Of a DNA stretch of 64,000 nt, positions 8,105 to 22,913 are shown one piece after another (position 1 is the first letter of the stretch; the number at the start of each line of letters is the position of its first letter). The DNA comes from Oligoflexus tunisiensis. Its GTDB lineage: Bacteria; Bdellovibrionota_B; Oligoflexia; Oligoflexales; Oligoflexaceae. The position numbers were made by a program, and so were the translations under genes. Under the pieces are notes generated by a model. That model was not told the DNA's origin and did not search any database. It saw only the letters and a program-made list of their open reading frames with translations. Location of the stretch: assembly GCF_001748245.1 (NCBI RefSeq), contig NZ_BDFO01000001.1, forward strand, positions 7,058,346 to 7,122,345. The letters run 5' to 3'.

Positions 8105-8794
8105 TCACTCATAAACCTGGCGGATATTTTCAATGTCGCCATCGCTCAGGGAGCGGAAGCTCATATTGGGGCCGATATAGGTCTTGGCATGCATCACGGA
8201 ATCCGGATCCACTTCAATTTCAACATGATCGAGGCCAAGAAGATGACCGAACTCATGCAGCAGCACGGTCTCGGCATCGACGATATCGAGGTCCTGGCCC
8301 AGGTTGCGAGAGACGTCCATCGCATCGCAGAAGTGATAGGTTTCACCGTTCAGGATCACATCACCTTTAATGATGCGATCGGAGCCGCTGGCATTTTCCC
8401 AGACCGTGGTGGCCAGCGTGGTATCCGCCTTGCCGGTTGATCCCTTCCAATTCTTTTCATAGTAAACCATGGTGTAGGTATCATCGAGGCTGGAATAGAG
8501 TTCATCACCGCGGGGCATTTTTGCAACACCGGCGAAGATCAGAACTTCGCGACCCATGGCATCGTTCCAGGATTCACCGGCGGTGATGGCTGCTTCCACC
8601 ACAACATCCGGAGCGGTATCGTCGATATAGAAGCTGACCTTTTCCGTCCAGCCGGTGAGACTATGAAAGGGTCCCTCAGCCTTCGGAACTGCGTTGGCGT
8701 TTTGAGTGCGTTGCTCTTCAATCGAATGTCGATTGGGAGCGGCGCCACAGGCAAGCAGCGTGAAACTCAGGGCTGTGGCAATCAGGGCTCGCAT
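8105..8794 (-). CDS. matrixin-like zinc metalloprotease, lipoprotein
   Basis: Predicted lipid-anchored metallopeptidase of the metzincin type. Lipobox LLAC (Cys16) follows a hydrophobic signal. The zinc site HEFGHLLGLDH is at residues 180-190 (His180, Glu181, His184, His190), and a Met-turn candidate (PDSVMHAKTY) follows at about residue 201, as in M10 enzymes. Start chosen at MRALIATALSF, with GGGAGG 5 bases upstream; the 20 residues added by the longer frame do not resemble a signal. The catalytic domain is short (about 170 residues) and no propeptide cysteine switch is obvious. It is first in the three-gene group with 7858-8067 and 7277-7861. Confidence 0.85.
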   Translation of the reverse strand: MRALIATALSFTLLACGAAPNRHSIEEQRTQNANAVPKAEGPFHSLTGWTEKVSFYIDDTAPDVVVEAAITAGESWNDAMGREVLIFAGVAKMPRGDELYSSLDDTYTMVYYEKNWKGSTGKADTTLATTVWENASGSDRIIKGDVILNGETYHFCDAMDVSRNLGQDLDIVDAETVLLHEFGHLLGLDHVEIEVDPDSVMHAKTYIGPNMSFRSLSDGDIENIRQVYE

Positions 8795-8934
8795 GCGGCC
8801 TCCCAGCATAAATTTCTCTAGCTGGACCCTTGCCACTAACTGGAACGTATACATACCTTCGGCCCCTCCTGGCCCAAAATAAGCTGCCCACGCTCTGCCG
8901 CAATACTACATGACTTTGGCGAGCTTAGGGAGAA

Positions 8935-9609
8935 CTAGATCAAATGTTTTAGAATGCCGAGGCTCCAGGTGCGGGAGAGTTTACGGAGCGACAAACTGTC
9001 TTCCGGCGCGTAATCAAGTTCTGAAGATTCGTAAGAAAGCTGGACCGCCCACGAAAGTCTGTAGAAATAATCGACCTGCGCATTCCAGGTCCGCGTTTCG
9101 CCGGTGACGCTGATGCGTTCGCTTTCAAAACTTTCCGGCAGCCCGAGTTTCTCAATGCGATGCCAGCCCAGTTCCACACCGGTGCCCACGCGCACGCGAT
9201 CCGATAGATTCAGAATCAGACCGAGATTGAGTCCCGGCAGACCATAGCTGATCTCGCCAACCTTGTTTTTGCTCGTTGGCGGCACCATCAGCGCACTGGT
9301 TTGTGTTCCCAGATAATAACCAAAAGGCCCGATCAGTGGCAGGTGAAAGGCATAGGCGATGCGCACCTGATGACCTTCGTTCGAAAAGGAAAATATGTTG
9401 ACGTCATCAGTCAAATGGCCTTTCCAGCGACTGATGACATGGCCGTAGCTGATGGAGAAATTATGCTCGCGCCGAAAGCCGCGTACGGCCCGGCTCCATT
9501 CCTTCGGCAGTTCCGGGCGTATCAAAGGCTCAGTTACTTCCTGCGCGCCGAGATTGGCGGGACATAGCGCCCAGCCAAGGATGAGCAGTGTGGACAAAAC
9601 CCTGGTCAT
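8935..9609 (-). CDS. putative outer-membrane beta-barrel protein
   Basis: A protein of 224 residues with a signal peptide (VLSTLLILGWALCPANLGAQ, cleavage after GAQ). The body alternates polar and aromatic residues in strand-sized pieces, such as NFSISYGHVISRW, QVRIAYAFHLP, RVRVGTGVELGWHR and WAVQLSYESSELDY. This is typical of small barrels, though the last residues (WSLGILKHLI) do not end in aromatic Phe/Trp. No family is recognised. It is transcribed away from ftsY, sharing the promoter region at 9610-9720. Confidence 0.75.
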   Translation of the reverse strand: MTRVLSTLLILGWALCPANLGAQEVTEPLIRPELPKEWSRAVRGFRREHNFSISYGHVISRWKGHLTDDVNIFSFSNEGHQVRIAYAFHLPLIGPFGYYLGTQTSALMVPPTSKNKVGEISYGLPGLNLGLILNLSDRVRVGTGVELGWHRIEKLGLPESFESERISVTGETRTWNAQVDYFYRLSWAVQLSYESSELDYAPEDSLSLRKLSRTWSLGILKHLI

Positions 9610-9720
9610 GAAAGCTCCGGGAACTTGATTCGTGCTACAGTTTTAACCTATTTCCCGTTAGTATGAAACGCCCTTTCGCCGTCGGTCCTGGAAAACAAAA
9701 ATGGAAGGATAGGATTTCGA

Positions 9721-10908
9721 GTGATGCTGAATTTCATACCAACCTTATATGCTCAAACGGTTCCGGCTGAAGCGTCCGCTGACCTTCCCTGGGATCTCAT
9801 CGCCTCAGGCGTCCTTGCCGTATTGATGCTGCTCGCTTTTTTTGTTCTGCGCCGGTTCATGGAAAAGCCCATGCCGCCACGTGCGGAAGAGCCGCCGCGG
9901 GAGGTCCCTGCTGTTCCGGAAGCACCGCAGGAGCGGGCGCTGGAGGTTCCCACCGAAGCGCCCGAACTGGCCGAACTGCGGGCGGATGATCAGGCCTCCT
10001 GGCTTCAGCGTTTGCGCCAGGGTTTGAGCAAAACCCGGTCGCATCTCAAGGACAATCTTTCGCGTTTGCTCGGTGGGCAAAAGCTCGATGATCAAACTTT
10101 GGAACAGGTGCACGAAGTCCTCTTTCGCAGTGACCTGGGTGTGGAAACAGCCGATCATCTGGTGGACATTTTACGGAAACGCTTTGGCGGACAGCCCACC
10201 GCCCCGGATTGGGCGGTGATTTCCACGGAACTGAAACAGGCGGTGACTGAATCGCTGCAGGGGTCCGAGGATACCCCCATGAACAGGCCGTCGGAAGGGC
10301 CTTTTGTGGTCCTGGTGGTCGGCGTCAACGGCGTCGGCAAGACCACCAGCATTGGCAAGCTCGCGGCCCGTTATGTGGCCGAAGGCAAATCGGTTCTGCT
10401 CTGTGCCGGGGATACCTTCCGTGCCGCGGCGATTGAACAGCTGCAGGTCTGGGGCGATCGCCTGGGGGTGCCCGTGATCAAGCATCAGCAGGGGGCGGAT
10501 CCCGCCTCGGTGGCCTTTGATGCCGTCAAAGCAGCCAAGGCGCGTGGGGTCGATGTCCTTCTGATTGATACGGCAGGCCGTCTGCATAGTAAAACGGAAC
10601 TGATGGATGAATTGGCCAAGGTCAAACGGGTGATCGCCAAGGAAATGCCGGACGCTCCGCATGAAACCTGGCTGGTCATCGACGCCACCACCGGACAGAA
10701 CGCGGTGCAGCAGGTGAAGGCCTTTGGGGAACTTGTCAACCTCACCGGGCTTATCGTGACCAAGCTGGACGGGACCGCCAAGGGCGGCGTGATCATTGGG
10801 ATCAAACGGAAGTTCCGGCTTCCGATTCGGTACATCGGTGTGGGTGAGAAGGCGAAGGATCTGAAGGAGTTTTCGGCTCGGGATTTTGCGGAGTCGCTGT
10901 TTGCGTGA
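9721..10908 (+). CDS. ftsY: signal recognition particle receptor FtsY
   Basis: GTPase that docks ribosome-SRP complexes at the Sec translocon. A hydrophobic helix at about residues 22-42 (DLIASGVLAVLMLLAFFVLR) is followed by an acidic/proline-rich linker to about 90, then the N domain and G domain: GVNGVGKTTSIGKLA (P-loop), DTAGRLHSK (G3), TKLDGTAKGG (G4/G5). Unlike E. coli FtsY, which has an acidic A domain and amphipathic lipid contacts, this one appears to carry a true membrane anchor. GTG at 9721 is chosen because AGGA lies 6 bases upstream; ATG at 9724 is equivalent. The SRP RNA partner gene is at 59.9 kb. Confidence 0.97.
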   Translation: MMLNFIPTLYAQTVPAEASADLPWDLIASGVLAVLMLLAFFVLRRFMEKPMPPRAEEPPREVPAVPEAPQERALEVPTEAPELAELRADDQASWLQRLRQGLSKTRSHLKDNLSRLLGGQKLDDQTLEQVHEVLFRSDLGVETADHLVDILRKRFGGQPTAPDWAVISTELKQAVTESLQGSEDTPMNRPSEGPFVVLVVGVNGVGKTTSIGKLAARYVAEGKSVLLCAGDTFRAAAIEQLQVWGDRLGVPVIKHQQGADPASVAFDAVKAAKARGVDVLLIDTAGRLHSKTELMDELAKVKRVIAKEMPDAPHETWLVIDATTGQNAVQQVKAFGELVNLTGLIVTKLDGTAKGGVIIGIKRKFRLPIRYIGVGEKAKDLKEFSARDFAESLFA

Positions 10909-10978
10909 GGGCTCAGCACACCCTCGTTATCCCGCCACGCGGGACGAGGTTGCGAGTTGAACAGAATAAAAACAAAAA

Positions 10979-11007
10979 AGCGAAGCCTCAACAGCTTCGC
11001 TTTTTTT
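10979..11007. terminator. bidirectional intrinsic terminator between ftsY and tRNA-Val
   Basis: Stem AGCGAAGC/GCTTCGCT (10979-10986 and 10994-11001) with a 7-base loop. A T-run follows on the plus strand (11001-11007) and an A-run precedes it (10974-10979). It can therefore end ftsY on the plus strand and the tRNA-Val transcript on the minus strand. Confidence 0.85.
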
Positions 11008-11031
11008 GTTTCTCACTCATGGAGATCCTGG

Positions 11032-11108
11032 TGGTGGGACTGCCCAGACTCGAACTGGGGACCTCTACGATGTCAACGTAGCGCTCTAACCAACTGAGCT
11101 ACAATCCC
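11032..11108 (-). tRNA. tRNA-Val (GAC)
   Basis: 77 nt including an encoded CCA end. Acceptor GGGATTG pairs with the 3' arm; D-arm AGCTCAGTTGGTTAGAGC; anticodon arm CTACG-TTGACAT-CGTAG with anticodon GAC; T-arm with GTTCGAGTC. It lies 47 bases downstream of fusA on the same strand and could be part of its transcript. Confidence 0.96.
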
Positions 11109-11155
11109 GTGCAGGAGCACCTTTTCTAACGGCTGAGGGCCGCCTTGTCAATCTC

Positions 11156-13231
<2,076 letters not shown>

Positions 13232-13256
13232 AAGTATTCTCGGCTTGGATTCAGGA

Positions 13257-13310
13257 AATAAAAAAACTGTTCGCCGGCCCCCGAAGCGGGGCCAAAACTT
13301 GCGAACAGTT
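13257..13310 (-). terminator. strong hairpin terminator/attenuator between rpsG and fusA
   Basis: On the minus strand, arms AACTGTTCGC (13265-13274) and GCGAACAGTT (13301-13310) pair perfectly. An inner GGCCCC/GGGGCC stem sits inside, and a run of at least six T follows (A-run on plus at 13259-13264). Only about 26 bases remain to the fusA start, so fusA expression must depend on read-through or a very close promoter. Confidence 0.85.
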
Positions 13311-13330
13311 TAATCAACTTTTTAAGTTTC

Positions 13331-13798
13331 TTACCAGCGATAATGCGCGAACGCCTTGTTCGCTTCAGCCATCTTATGAACGTCTTCACGACGTTTGATG
13401 GTTGCGCCACGCTTGTTGGCGGCATCCAGAATTTCACCGGCGAGGCGCTCGCGCATGCTGCGACCGCTCCGACCACGGGCAAATTCGATCAGCCAACGGA
13501 TCGCCAGAGCCTGACGGCGCTCAGGACGGATCTCGACAGGAACCTGGTAGTTCGAACCACCGACGCGGCGGGACTTCACTTCCAGCATGGGTTTGGCGTT
13601 ATCGAGAGCCGTTTTAAAGGTCTCGATTGGATCGTTACCTTGCTTTGTAATTTCTTCCATGGCGCCGTAGAAAGCTTTCTCAGCAGCAGCTTTCTTGCCA
13701 TGCTTCATCATGCTGTTGATGAATTTTGTGACAACTTCATCTTTGAAAACAGGATCAGGAAGGACCTGCCGTTTCTCTGCGGTGTGGCGACGTGCCAT
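13331..13798 (-). CDS. rpsG: 30S ribosomal protein S7
   Basis: 16S rRNA-binding primary assembly protein of the 30S head, 155 residues, full length. Conserved blocks are visible: MARRHTAEKRQVLPDPVFKD at the N-terminus, then FINSMMKHGKKAAAEKAFYG, GGSNYQVPVEI and RAIRWL-like segments. In many bacteria S7 represses the str operon by binding its mRNA; whether it does so here is not visible. It follows rpsL by 38 bases. Confidence 0.98.
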   Translation of the reverse strand: MARRHTAEKRQVLPDPVFKDEVVTKFINSMMKHGKKAAAEKAFYGAMEEITKQGNDPIETFKTALDNAKPMLEVKSRRVGGSNYQVPVEIRPERRQALAIRWLIEFARGRSGRSMRERLAGEILDAANKRGATIKRREDVHKMAEANKAFAHYRW

Positions 13799-13836
13799 AC
13801 TACTTCACTCCAATGCTATACAGCTGATGTGGTTAA

Positions 13837-14211
13837 TTAGCTTTTTGGTCTTTTCGCGCCGTACTTCGAACGACCCTGACGGCGAGCGTTCACGCCCGAG
13901 CAGTCGAGGGAGCCGCGTACGATGTGATAACGCACACCAGGCAAGTCTTTCACTTTTCCACCGCGGACCAGAACCACACTGTGTTCCTGGAGGTTGTGGC
14001 CTTCACCACCGATGTAAGAGGTGACTTCAACGCCGTTGGTCAAGCGTACACGAGCAACTTTCCGGAGAGCGGAGTTAGGCTTCTTGGGAGTTGTCGTATA
14101 AACGCGGGTGCAAACACCACGCTTCTGGGGGCAACCCTTCAGCGCAGGAGCCTTGGTCCGGTTCTTCTGGACCGTTCTTCCTTTGGCGATGATCTGATTG
14201 ATCGTTGGCAT
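13837..14211 (-). CDS. rpsL: 30S ribosomal protein S12
   Basis: Decoding-centre protein, 124 residues. MPTINQIIAKGRTVQKNRTK begins it, and it contains the KKPNSALRKVARVRLTNG and PGVRYHIVRG blocks. The lysines linked to streptomycin resistance in other bacteria (in TPKKPNS and GRVKDLP-like positions) are the wild-type kind here (TPKKPNSA, GGKVKDLPG). First gene of the str operon, with its promoter at about 14395-14423. Confidence 0.98.
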   Translation of the reverse strand: MPTINQIIAKGRTVQKNRTKAPALKGCPQKRGVCTRVYTTTPKKPNSALRKVARVRLTNGVEVTSYIGGEGHNLQEHSVVLVRGGKVKDLPGVRYHIVRGSLDCSGVNARRQGRSKYGAKRPKS

Positions 14212-14394
14212 GCTTTCTTATCCTTACTGCTTTCGCCTCATTGCGAACTATTTTGATTGATCGCTGCGGGGCTTTGCGTTGCTACTCTGACGCTCTGACC
14301 TCGCGAAATCTGCTCATCCGTCAGCACCGGATCTCACGGCGTCCTGTGAATGCACTGATGCATTCGCGGATTCTGACCACACGCGAGGCTAGTA

Positions 14395-14423
14395 TCAGTA
14401 CCAATCTGGAGGCTGGAAAGCAA
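14395..14423 (-). promoter_or_regulatory. predicted sigma-70 promoter of rpsL-rpsG-fusA
   Basis: On the minus strand, TTGCTT (14418-14423), a 17-base spacer, then TACTGA (14395-14400) preceded by TGG, giving an extended -10. It lies immediately after the rpoC terminator and about 185 bases before the rpsL start, leaving a long leader. Confidence 0.5.
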
Positions 14424-14444
14424 GAGTTATTGCTGGTTTTAAGG

Positions 14445-14475
14445 AAAAACAAAAGGGGATGCTGGTAGCATCCCC
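14445..14475 (-). terminator. intrinsic terminator of the rpoBC transcript
   Basis: On the minus strand the stem GGGGATGC/GCATCCCC (14468-14475 with 14455-14462, 5-base loop) is followed by TTTTGTTTTT. Placed 110 bases after the rpoC stop and just before the rpsL promoter. Confidence 0.88.
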
Positions 14476-14490
14476 GATGGTGTGAACAGA

Positions 14491-14548
14491 CGTCGTTACC
14501 CCCAGAGGGGGCCCCAAACAAACATCGTCACCCCCGAAGGGGGCCCTG
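14491..14548 (-). repeat. twin GC hairpins after rpoC
   Basis: Two near-identical units, each containing CGTC followed by CCCCC-3 nt-GGGGGCCC: stems 14499-14511 and 14531-14543. They lie in the rpoC 3' untranslated region, between stop and terminator. They are duplicated hairpins with 3-base loops; an mRNA-stabilising or processing role is possible. Confidence 0.6.
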
Positions 14549-14585
14549 ATGGCCTTGCGGCCTGGGGAGTGACGTGGTTTTGCAG

Positions 14586-18734
<4,149 letters not shown>

Positions 18735-18747
18735 GAGGACGGATGAA

Positions 18748-18770
18748 ACCCCAGGCCAAGGACCTGGGGT
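18748..18770 (-). other. rpoB-rpoC intercistronic hairpin
   Basis: Perfect 8-bp stem ACCCCAGG/CCTGGGGT with 7-base loop between the two genes. No U-tract follows on the minus strand, so it looks like a processing or stability element, not a terminator. Confidence 0.6.
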
Positions 18771-18785
18771 GCCATAATTCGGCGA

Positions 18786-21700
18786 TTACTGGGTGAAGCT
18801 CTCGAGGCCTATTTCCTGATCATCACGGATCAGGTTCACATCCAATGCCAGCGACTGGAGTTCTTTCACGAGAACGTTAAAGCTCTCGGGCAGACCTGGC
18901 ATCATCATGTTCTGGCCTTTGACGATGGACTCGTACATACGGGTCCGGCCCAGCACATCGTCAGACTTCACGGTCAGGAACTCCTGCAGAGTATTCGCTG
19001 CACCGTAAGCTTCCATCGCCCACACTTCCATCTCACCCAGACGCTGACCACCGAACTGCGCTTTACCGCCGAGGGGCTGCTGGGTCACCAGAGAGTAAGG
19101 ACCAATGGAACGTGCGTGGATCTTCTCGTCAACCAGATGGTGGAGTTTCAACACGTACATCACGCCAACCGTCACGCGGTTATCAAACTTGTTACCGGTC
19201 CGGCCGTCGTAAAGGTCGCTTTGGCCGTCGTCGTCGAGGCCTGCCAGTCCCAGGTAACGCTTGATGTCATCTTCGCCAGCGCCGTCGAAGACGGGGTTCG
19301 CGAGATGCACACCTTCGCGGTATTTACGCACGAAGGTCATGAGTTCATCATCAGTACAGGACTTCACGAAGCTGCGTGTTTCCTCGTCATCCCAAATCCC
19401 GAAGATAAAGTTCTCGATTTCGGGACGATTGATGCTTTGCTCAATAAAGGTCTGGAGCTTCTCGCCCAGGCCCTTGGCTGCCCAACCCAAGTGGGTTTCC
19501 AGGATCTGACCGACGTTCATACGCGAAGGAACACCAAGCGGGTTCAACACGATATCAACGGGACGGCCGTCACTGAGGAAGGGCATGTCCTCTTCAGGGA
19601 GAATACGGGACACCACACCTTTGTTACCGTGGCGACCGGCCATCTTATCACCAACCTGCAGCTTGCGCTTGATGGCGACATAGACCTTGACCATTTTGAT
19701 AACGCCGGGAGGCAGCTCGTCGCCTTTGCGAACCTTCTTGATCTGCTCTTCCGTCATGAAACGGATGAGGTTGATCTTCTCGCGCAGGCTTTCCACGACT
19801 TTTGTCAGAAGGGAGTTCTTCTGGGCGTCTTTCACGGCCAGATGTTCCCAGTAAATGTAATCCAAGGAGTTGAGGAAGTCGGCCGTCAGAACCGTACCGG
19901 CTGTCGCGATGGTGGTTCCATCACGGCCGCGGATTTCACCAGCCAAAGTCTCACCGGCCACGATCTTGACGATCTTACGGGCGGCGGAGTCCTTGATGAT
20001 GGAAATACGGTCGCTTTCGTCCTTCCGCAAACGGGAAATTTCCTCTTCCTCGATCTGCAGCGAGCGGGTGTCTTTCACAGCGCCTTCACGGGCATAGACT
20101 TTCGCCCCGATCACCGTACCGACCACACCGGGTGGCACGCGCAGCGAGGTATCCCGTACGTCACCGGCCTTTTCACCGAAGATCGCACGGAGGAGTTTTT
20201 CTTCCGGCGTCAGCTGGGTCTCACCTTTCGGCGTGATTTTACCGACGAGCAGATCGTTCGGCTTCACATCAGCGCCGATGCGGATGATACCGGCTTCGTC
20301 CAGGTTACGAAGCGCTTCTTCACCAACGTTCGGGATATCGGAGGTGATCTCTTCCTGACCCAGTTTGGTGTCGCGGGAGATACATTCGAATTCCTGAATG
20401 TGGATCGAAGTATAAAGGTCTTCCTTAACCACGCGCTCGGAGATGAGGATGGAGTCCTCAAAGTTGTAACCACTCCAGGGCATGAAGGCCACGACCACGT
20501 TTTGGCCCAGAGCCAGCTCACCCATTTCGGTGGCGAAACCGTCGGCGATGATATCACCCTTCTTCACCTTCTCGCCTTTGACGACGATCGGCTTTTGGTT
20601 GATACAAGTATCGACGTTCGAGCGCTTGTTTTTCTCAAGCTTGTAAATATCAACCTCGGCACCGACTTCCGTGAGGTTGTCGCTGTTGTCCTCGGTTTTG
20701 ATCACGATACGTTCAGCGTCAACCGCCACGACCACACCGTCACGCTTCGCAACCACGGTGGCACCGGAGTCACGAGCCACGATGCGCTCCATCCCGGTAC
20801 CGACCAGCGGCGCACGGGTTTTCAGGAGGGGCACGGCCTGCCGCTGCATGTTCGAACCCATCAAAGCGCGGTTCGCATCGTCATTCTGCAGGAACGGAAT
20901 CAGGTTCGCTGCGACCGACACGAGCTGGCTGGTGGACACGTCCATGAGGTCCGCTTCTTCCGCACGCACGATCTCGGATTCACCGGCGCGGCGGGCGTAG
21001 ACGAATTCCTCTTCGGACTGGATGTTACTCGCCTGGGCGATCACATGGTCCTGATGTTCTTCGGCCGCGGAGTAGTAACGCACCTTATTTTTGCCGCCGC
21101 TTTCGTCCGTCAGACTGCGGAAGGGCGTTTCAATAAAGCCGTAATCGTTCACTTTCGCGTACGAAGCCAGGGACGAAATCAGACCGATGTTCGGACCTTC
21201 AGGGGTCTCGATCGGACAGATACGACCGTAGTGAGTGGGGTGAACGTCGCGGACTTCGAAGCCGGCGCGCTCACGACTCAAACCGCCGGGCCCCAGAGCG
21301 GAAAGACGACGCTTATGCGTAACTTCCGAGAGGGGGTTGGTTTGGTCCATGAACTGGCTGAGCTGCGAACTGCCGAAGAATTCCTTCACAACGGCCGAGG
21401 CCGGCTTGTTGTTCACGAAATCATGGGGCAGAAGCGTGTCGACGTCACCCAGCTGGAGACGTTCACGAATCGCGCGTTCAATCCGGAGCAGACCGATACG
21501 ATACTGGTTTTCCAGAAGCTCACCGACAGCGCGGACGCGGCGGTTGCTCAGGTTATCGATATCATCGATCTGGCCTTTTTCATTTTTCAGACCGATCAGA
21601 TACTCAACTGTCCGCAGAATGTCTTCCTTGGTCAGCGTTCTGGTTTCCAGAGGAATATCCAGACCGAGTTTCTGATTCAGCTTCATCCGACCCACGGCGC

Positions 21701-22913
21701 TCAGGTCATAGCGGTCGGGGTTGAAGAAGAGGTTATCAAACAGCGATGTCGCTGGTTCGATCGTCGGAGGATCACCAGGACGCATACGCTTGTAAATTTC
21801 GAGGATCGCGTCCTCCTTGGTCTCGATCTTGTCGGAAACCAGGGTATTCCGGAAGGAAGAGTCCGCGTTCACACCGTCGATGAAGAGAACCGAGAATTCC
21901 TTCACACCGGCTTTGATCATCTTTTCGAGATGCTCAAGACCGAGTTCGGTATTCAGGGGAACGACCGGCTTGTCCGACTTGTCGAGGATGTCTTCGGCGG
22001 TGATTTTACCGACGAGTTCATCCTGCTCCATGGCCACGTACTCGATACCGGCCTGTTCCATCTGGCGAATGGCACCAACGGAAATACGCCGACCTTTTTT
22101 CACCAGGACCTTGCCGGTCGCTGGATCCACGAGGTCGGTCAGAGCTCTCTGACCACGCAGGATTTCGTAGTTCAGTTTTTTCTCGAGCTTGCCTTCACGA
22201 ATACGAACCAGTTCTTTCTTATAGAAGCGGTCCAGAAGCTGCTGGTCGGTATAACCCAGAGCTTTCAAAAGGATCGTGCCGTGCATCTTGCGACGACGGT
22301 CGATACGCAGATAAAGGATGTCTTTGGAATCGAACTCGAAGTCGAGCCAGCTGCCGCGATAAGGAATCACGCGCGCGGTGTAAAGCAGCTTGCCGGATGC
22401 ACTATTGCGTCCTTTGTCGTGGTCAAAAAAGACACCAGACGAGCGGTGGAGCTGCGATACGACAACGCGTTCGGTTCCGTTGATAATAAACGTACCATCA
22501 TCGGTCATGAGGGGAATTTCACCGAAGTAAACTTCCTGCTCCTTGACGTCACGGATGGACTTGACGTTGGTTTCCTTGTCGAGGTCCCAGACCACCAGGC
22601 GAATCACGACTTTAAGAGGAGCGGCGAAGCTCATACCACGCTGACGGCACTCGTCCACGGTGTACTTGGGCTCTTCAAACGAATAGCTGACGAATTCAAC
22701 CGACGCTGTCTCAGCAAAGTGAGTGATCGGGAAAACCGAATTGAAGACGGCCTCCAGACCTACAGCCTTCCTATTTTGCGGAAGCTCGGTCGCCTGCAAG
22801 AACATGTTATAACTGTTCTTCTGCAGCTCGATCAGGTAAGGTATGTCGATTGCCGGTGTAATTTTTTCAAATCGTTTGCGAGGACGTGTAAAACTGGAAG
22901 CGAGGGAGGTCAT
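18786..22913 (-). CDS. rpoB: DNA-directed RNA polymerase beta subunit
   Basis: RNA polymerase subunit forming one pincer and part of the active site, 1375 residues. The rifampicin pocket is visible (GSSQLSQFMDQTNPLSEVTH, then KRRLSALGPGGLSRERAGFE), with Asp, His and Ser residues matching the sensitive form. The C-terminal clamp segments (GGKAQFGGQRLGEMEVWAME) are intact. It is preceded by a long leader (22914-23415) after a terminator-like hairpin downstream of rplL, so its level may be set independently of L7/L12. Confidence 0.99.
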   Translation of the reverse strand: MTSLASSFTRPRKRFEKITPAIDIPYLIELQKNSYNMFLQATELPQNRKAVGLEAVFNSVFPITHFAETASVEFVSYSFEEPKYTVDECRQRGMSFAAPLKVVIRLVVWDLDKETNVKSIRDVKEQEVYFGEIPLMTDDGTFIINGTERVVVSQLHRSSGVFFDHDKGRNSASGKLLYTARVIPYRGSWLDFEFDSKDILYLRIDRRRKMHGTILLKALGYTDQQLLDRFYKKELVRIREGKLEKKLNYEILRGQRALTDLVDPATGKVLVKKGRRISVGAIRQMEQAGIEYVAMEQDELVGKITAEDILDKSDKPVVPLNTELGLEHLEKMIKAGVKEFSVLFIDGVNADSSFRNTLVSDKIETKEDAILEIYKRMRPGDPPTIEPATSLFDNLFFNPDRYDLSAVGRMKLNQKLGLDIPLETRTLTKEDILRTVEYLIGLKNEKGQIDDIDNLSNRRVRAVGELLENQYRIGLLRIERAIRERLQLGDVDTLLPHDFVNNKPASAVVKEFFGSSQLSQFMDQTNPLSEVTHKRRLSALGPGGLSRERAGFEVRDVHPTHYGRICPIETPEGPNIGLISSLASYAKVNDYGFIETPFRSLTDESGGKNKVRYYSAAEEHQDHVIAQASNIQSEEEFVYARRAGESEIVRAEEADLMDVSTSQLVSVAANLIPFLQNDDANRALMGSNMQRQAVPLLKTRAPLVGTGMERIVARDSGATVVAKRDGVVVAVDAERIVIKTEDNSDNLTEVGAEVDIYKLEKNKRSNVDTCINQKPIVVKGEKVKKGDIIADGFATEMGELALGQNVVVAFMPWSGYNFEDSILISERVVKEDLYTSIHIQEFECISRDTKLGQEEITSDIPNVGEEALRNLDEAGIIRIGADVKPNDLLVGKITPKGETQLTPEEKLLRAIFGEKAGDVRDTSLRVPPGVVGTVIGAKVYAREGAVKDTRSLQIEEEEISRLRKDESDRISIIKDSAARKIVKIVAGETLAGEIRGRDGTTIATAGTVLTADFLNSLDYIYWEHLAVKDAQKNSLLTKVVESLREKINLIRFMTEEQIKKVRKGDELPPGVIKMVKVYVAIKRKLQVGDKMAGRHGNKGVVSRILPEEDMPFLSDGRPVDIVLNPLGVPSRMNVGQILETHLGWAAKGLGEKLQTFIEQSINRPEIENFIFGIWDDEETRSFVKSCTDDELMTFVRKYREGVHLANPVFDGAGEDDIKRYLGLAGLDDDGQSDLYDGRTGNKFDNRVTVGVMYVLKLHHLVDEKIHARSIGPYSLVTQQPLGGKAQFGGQRLGEMEVWAMEAYGAANTLQEFLTVKSDDVLGRTRMYESIVKGQNMMMPGLPESFNVLVKELQSLALDVNLIRDDQEIGLESFTQ

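Larger units (their letters stand above)
14212..14585. other. rpoC/rpsL intergenic region
   Basis: This 374-bp stretch holds, in minus-strand order, two GC hairpins after the rpoC stop (14531-14543 and 14499-14511), the rpoC terminator (14445-14475), the predicted rpsL promoter (14395-14423) and a leader of about 180 bases. Nothing coding is seen. Confidence 0.6.
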
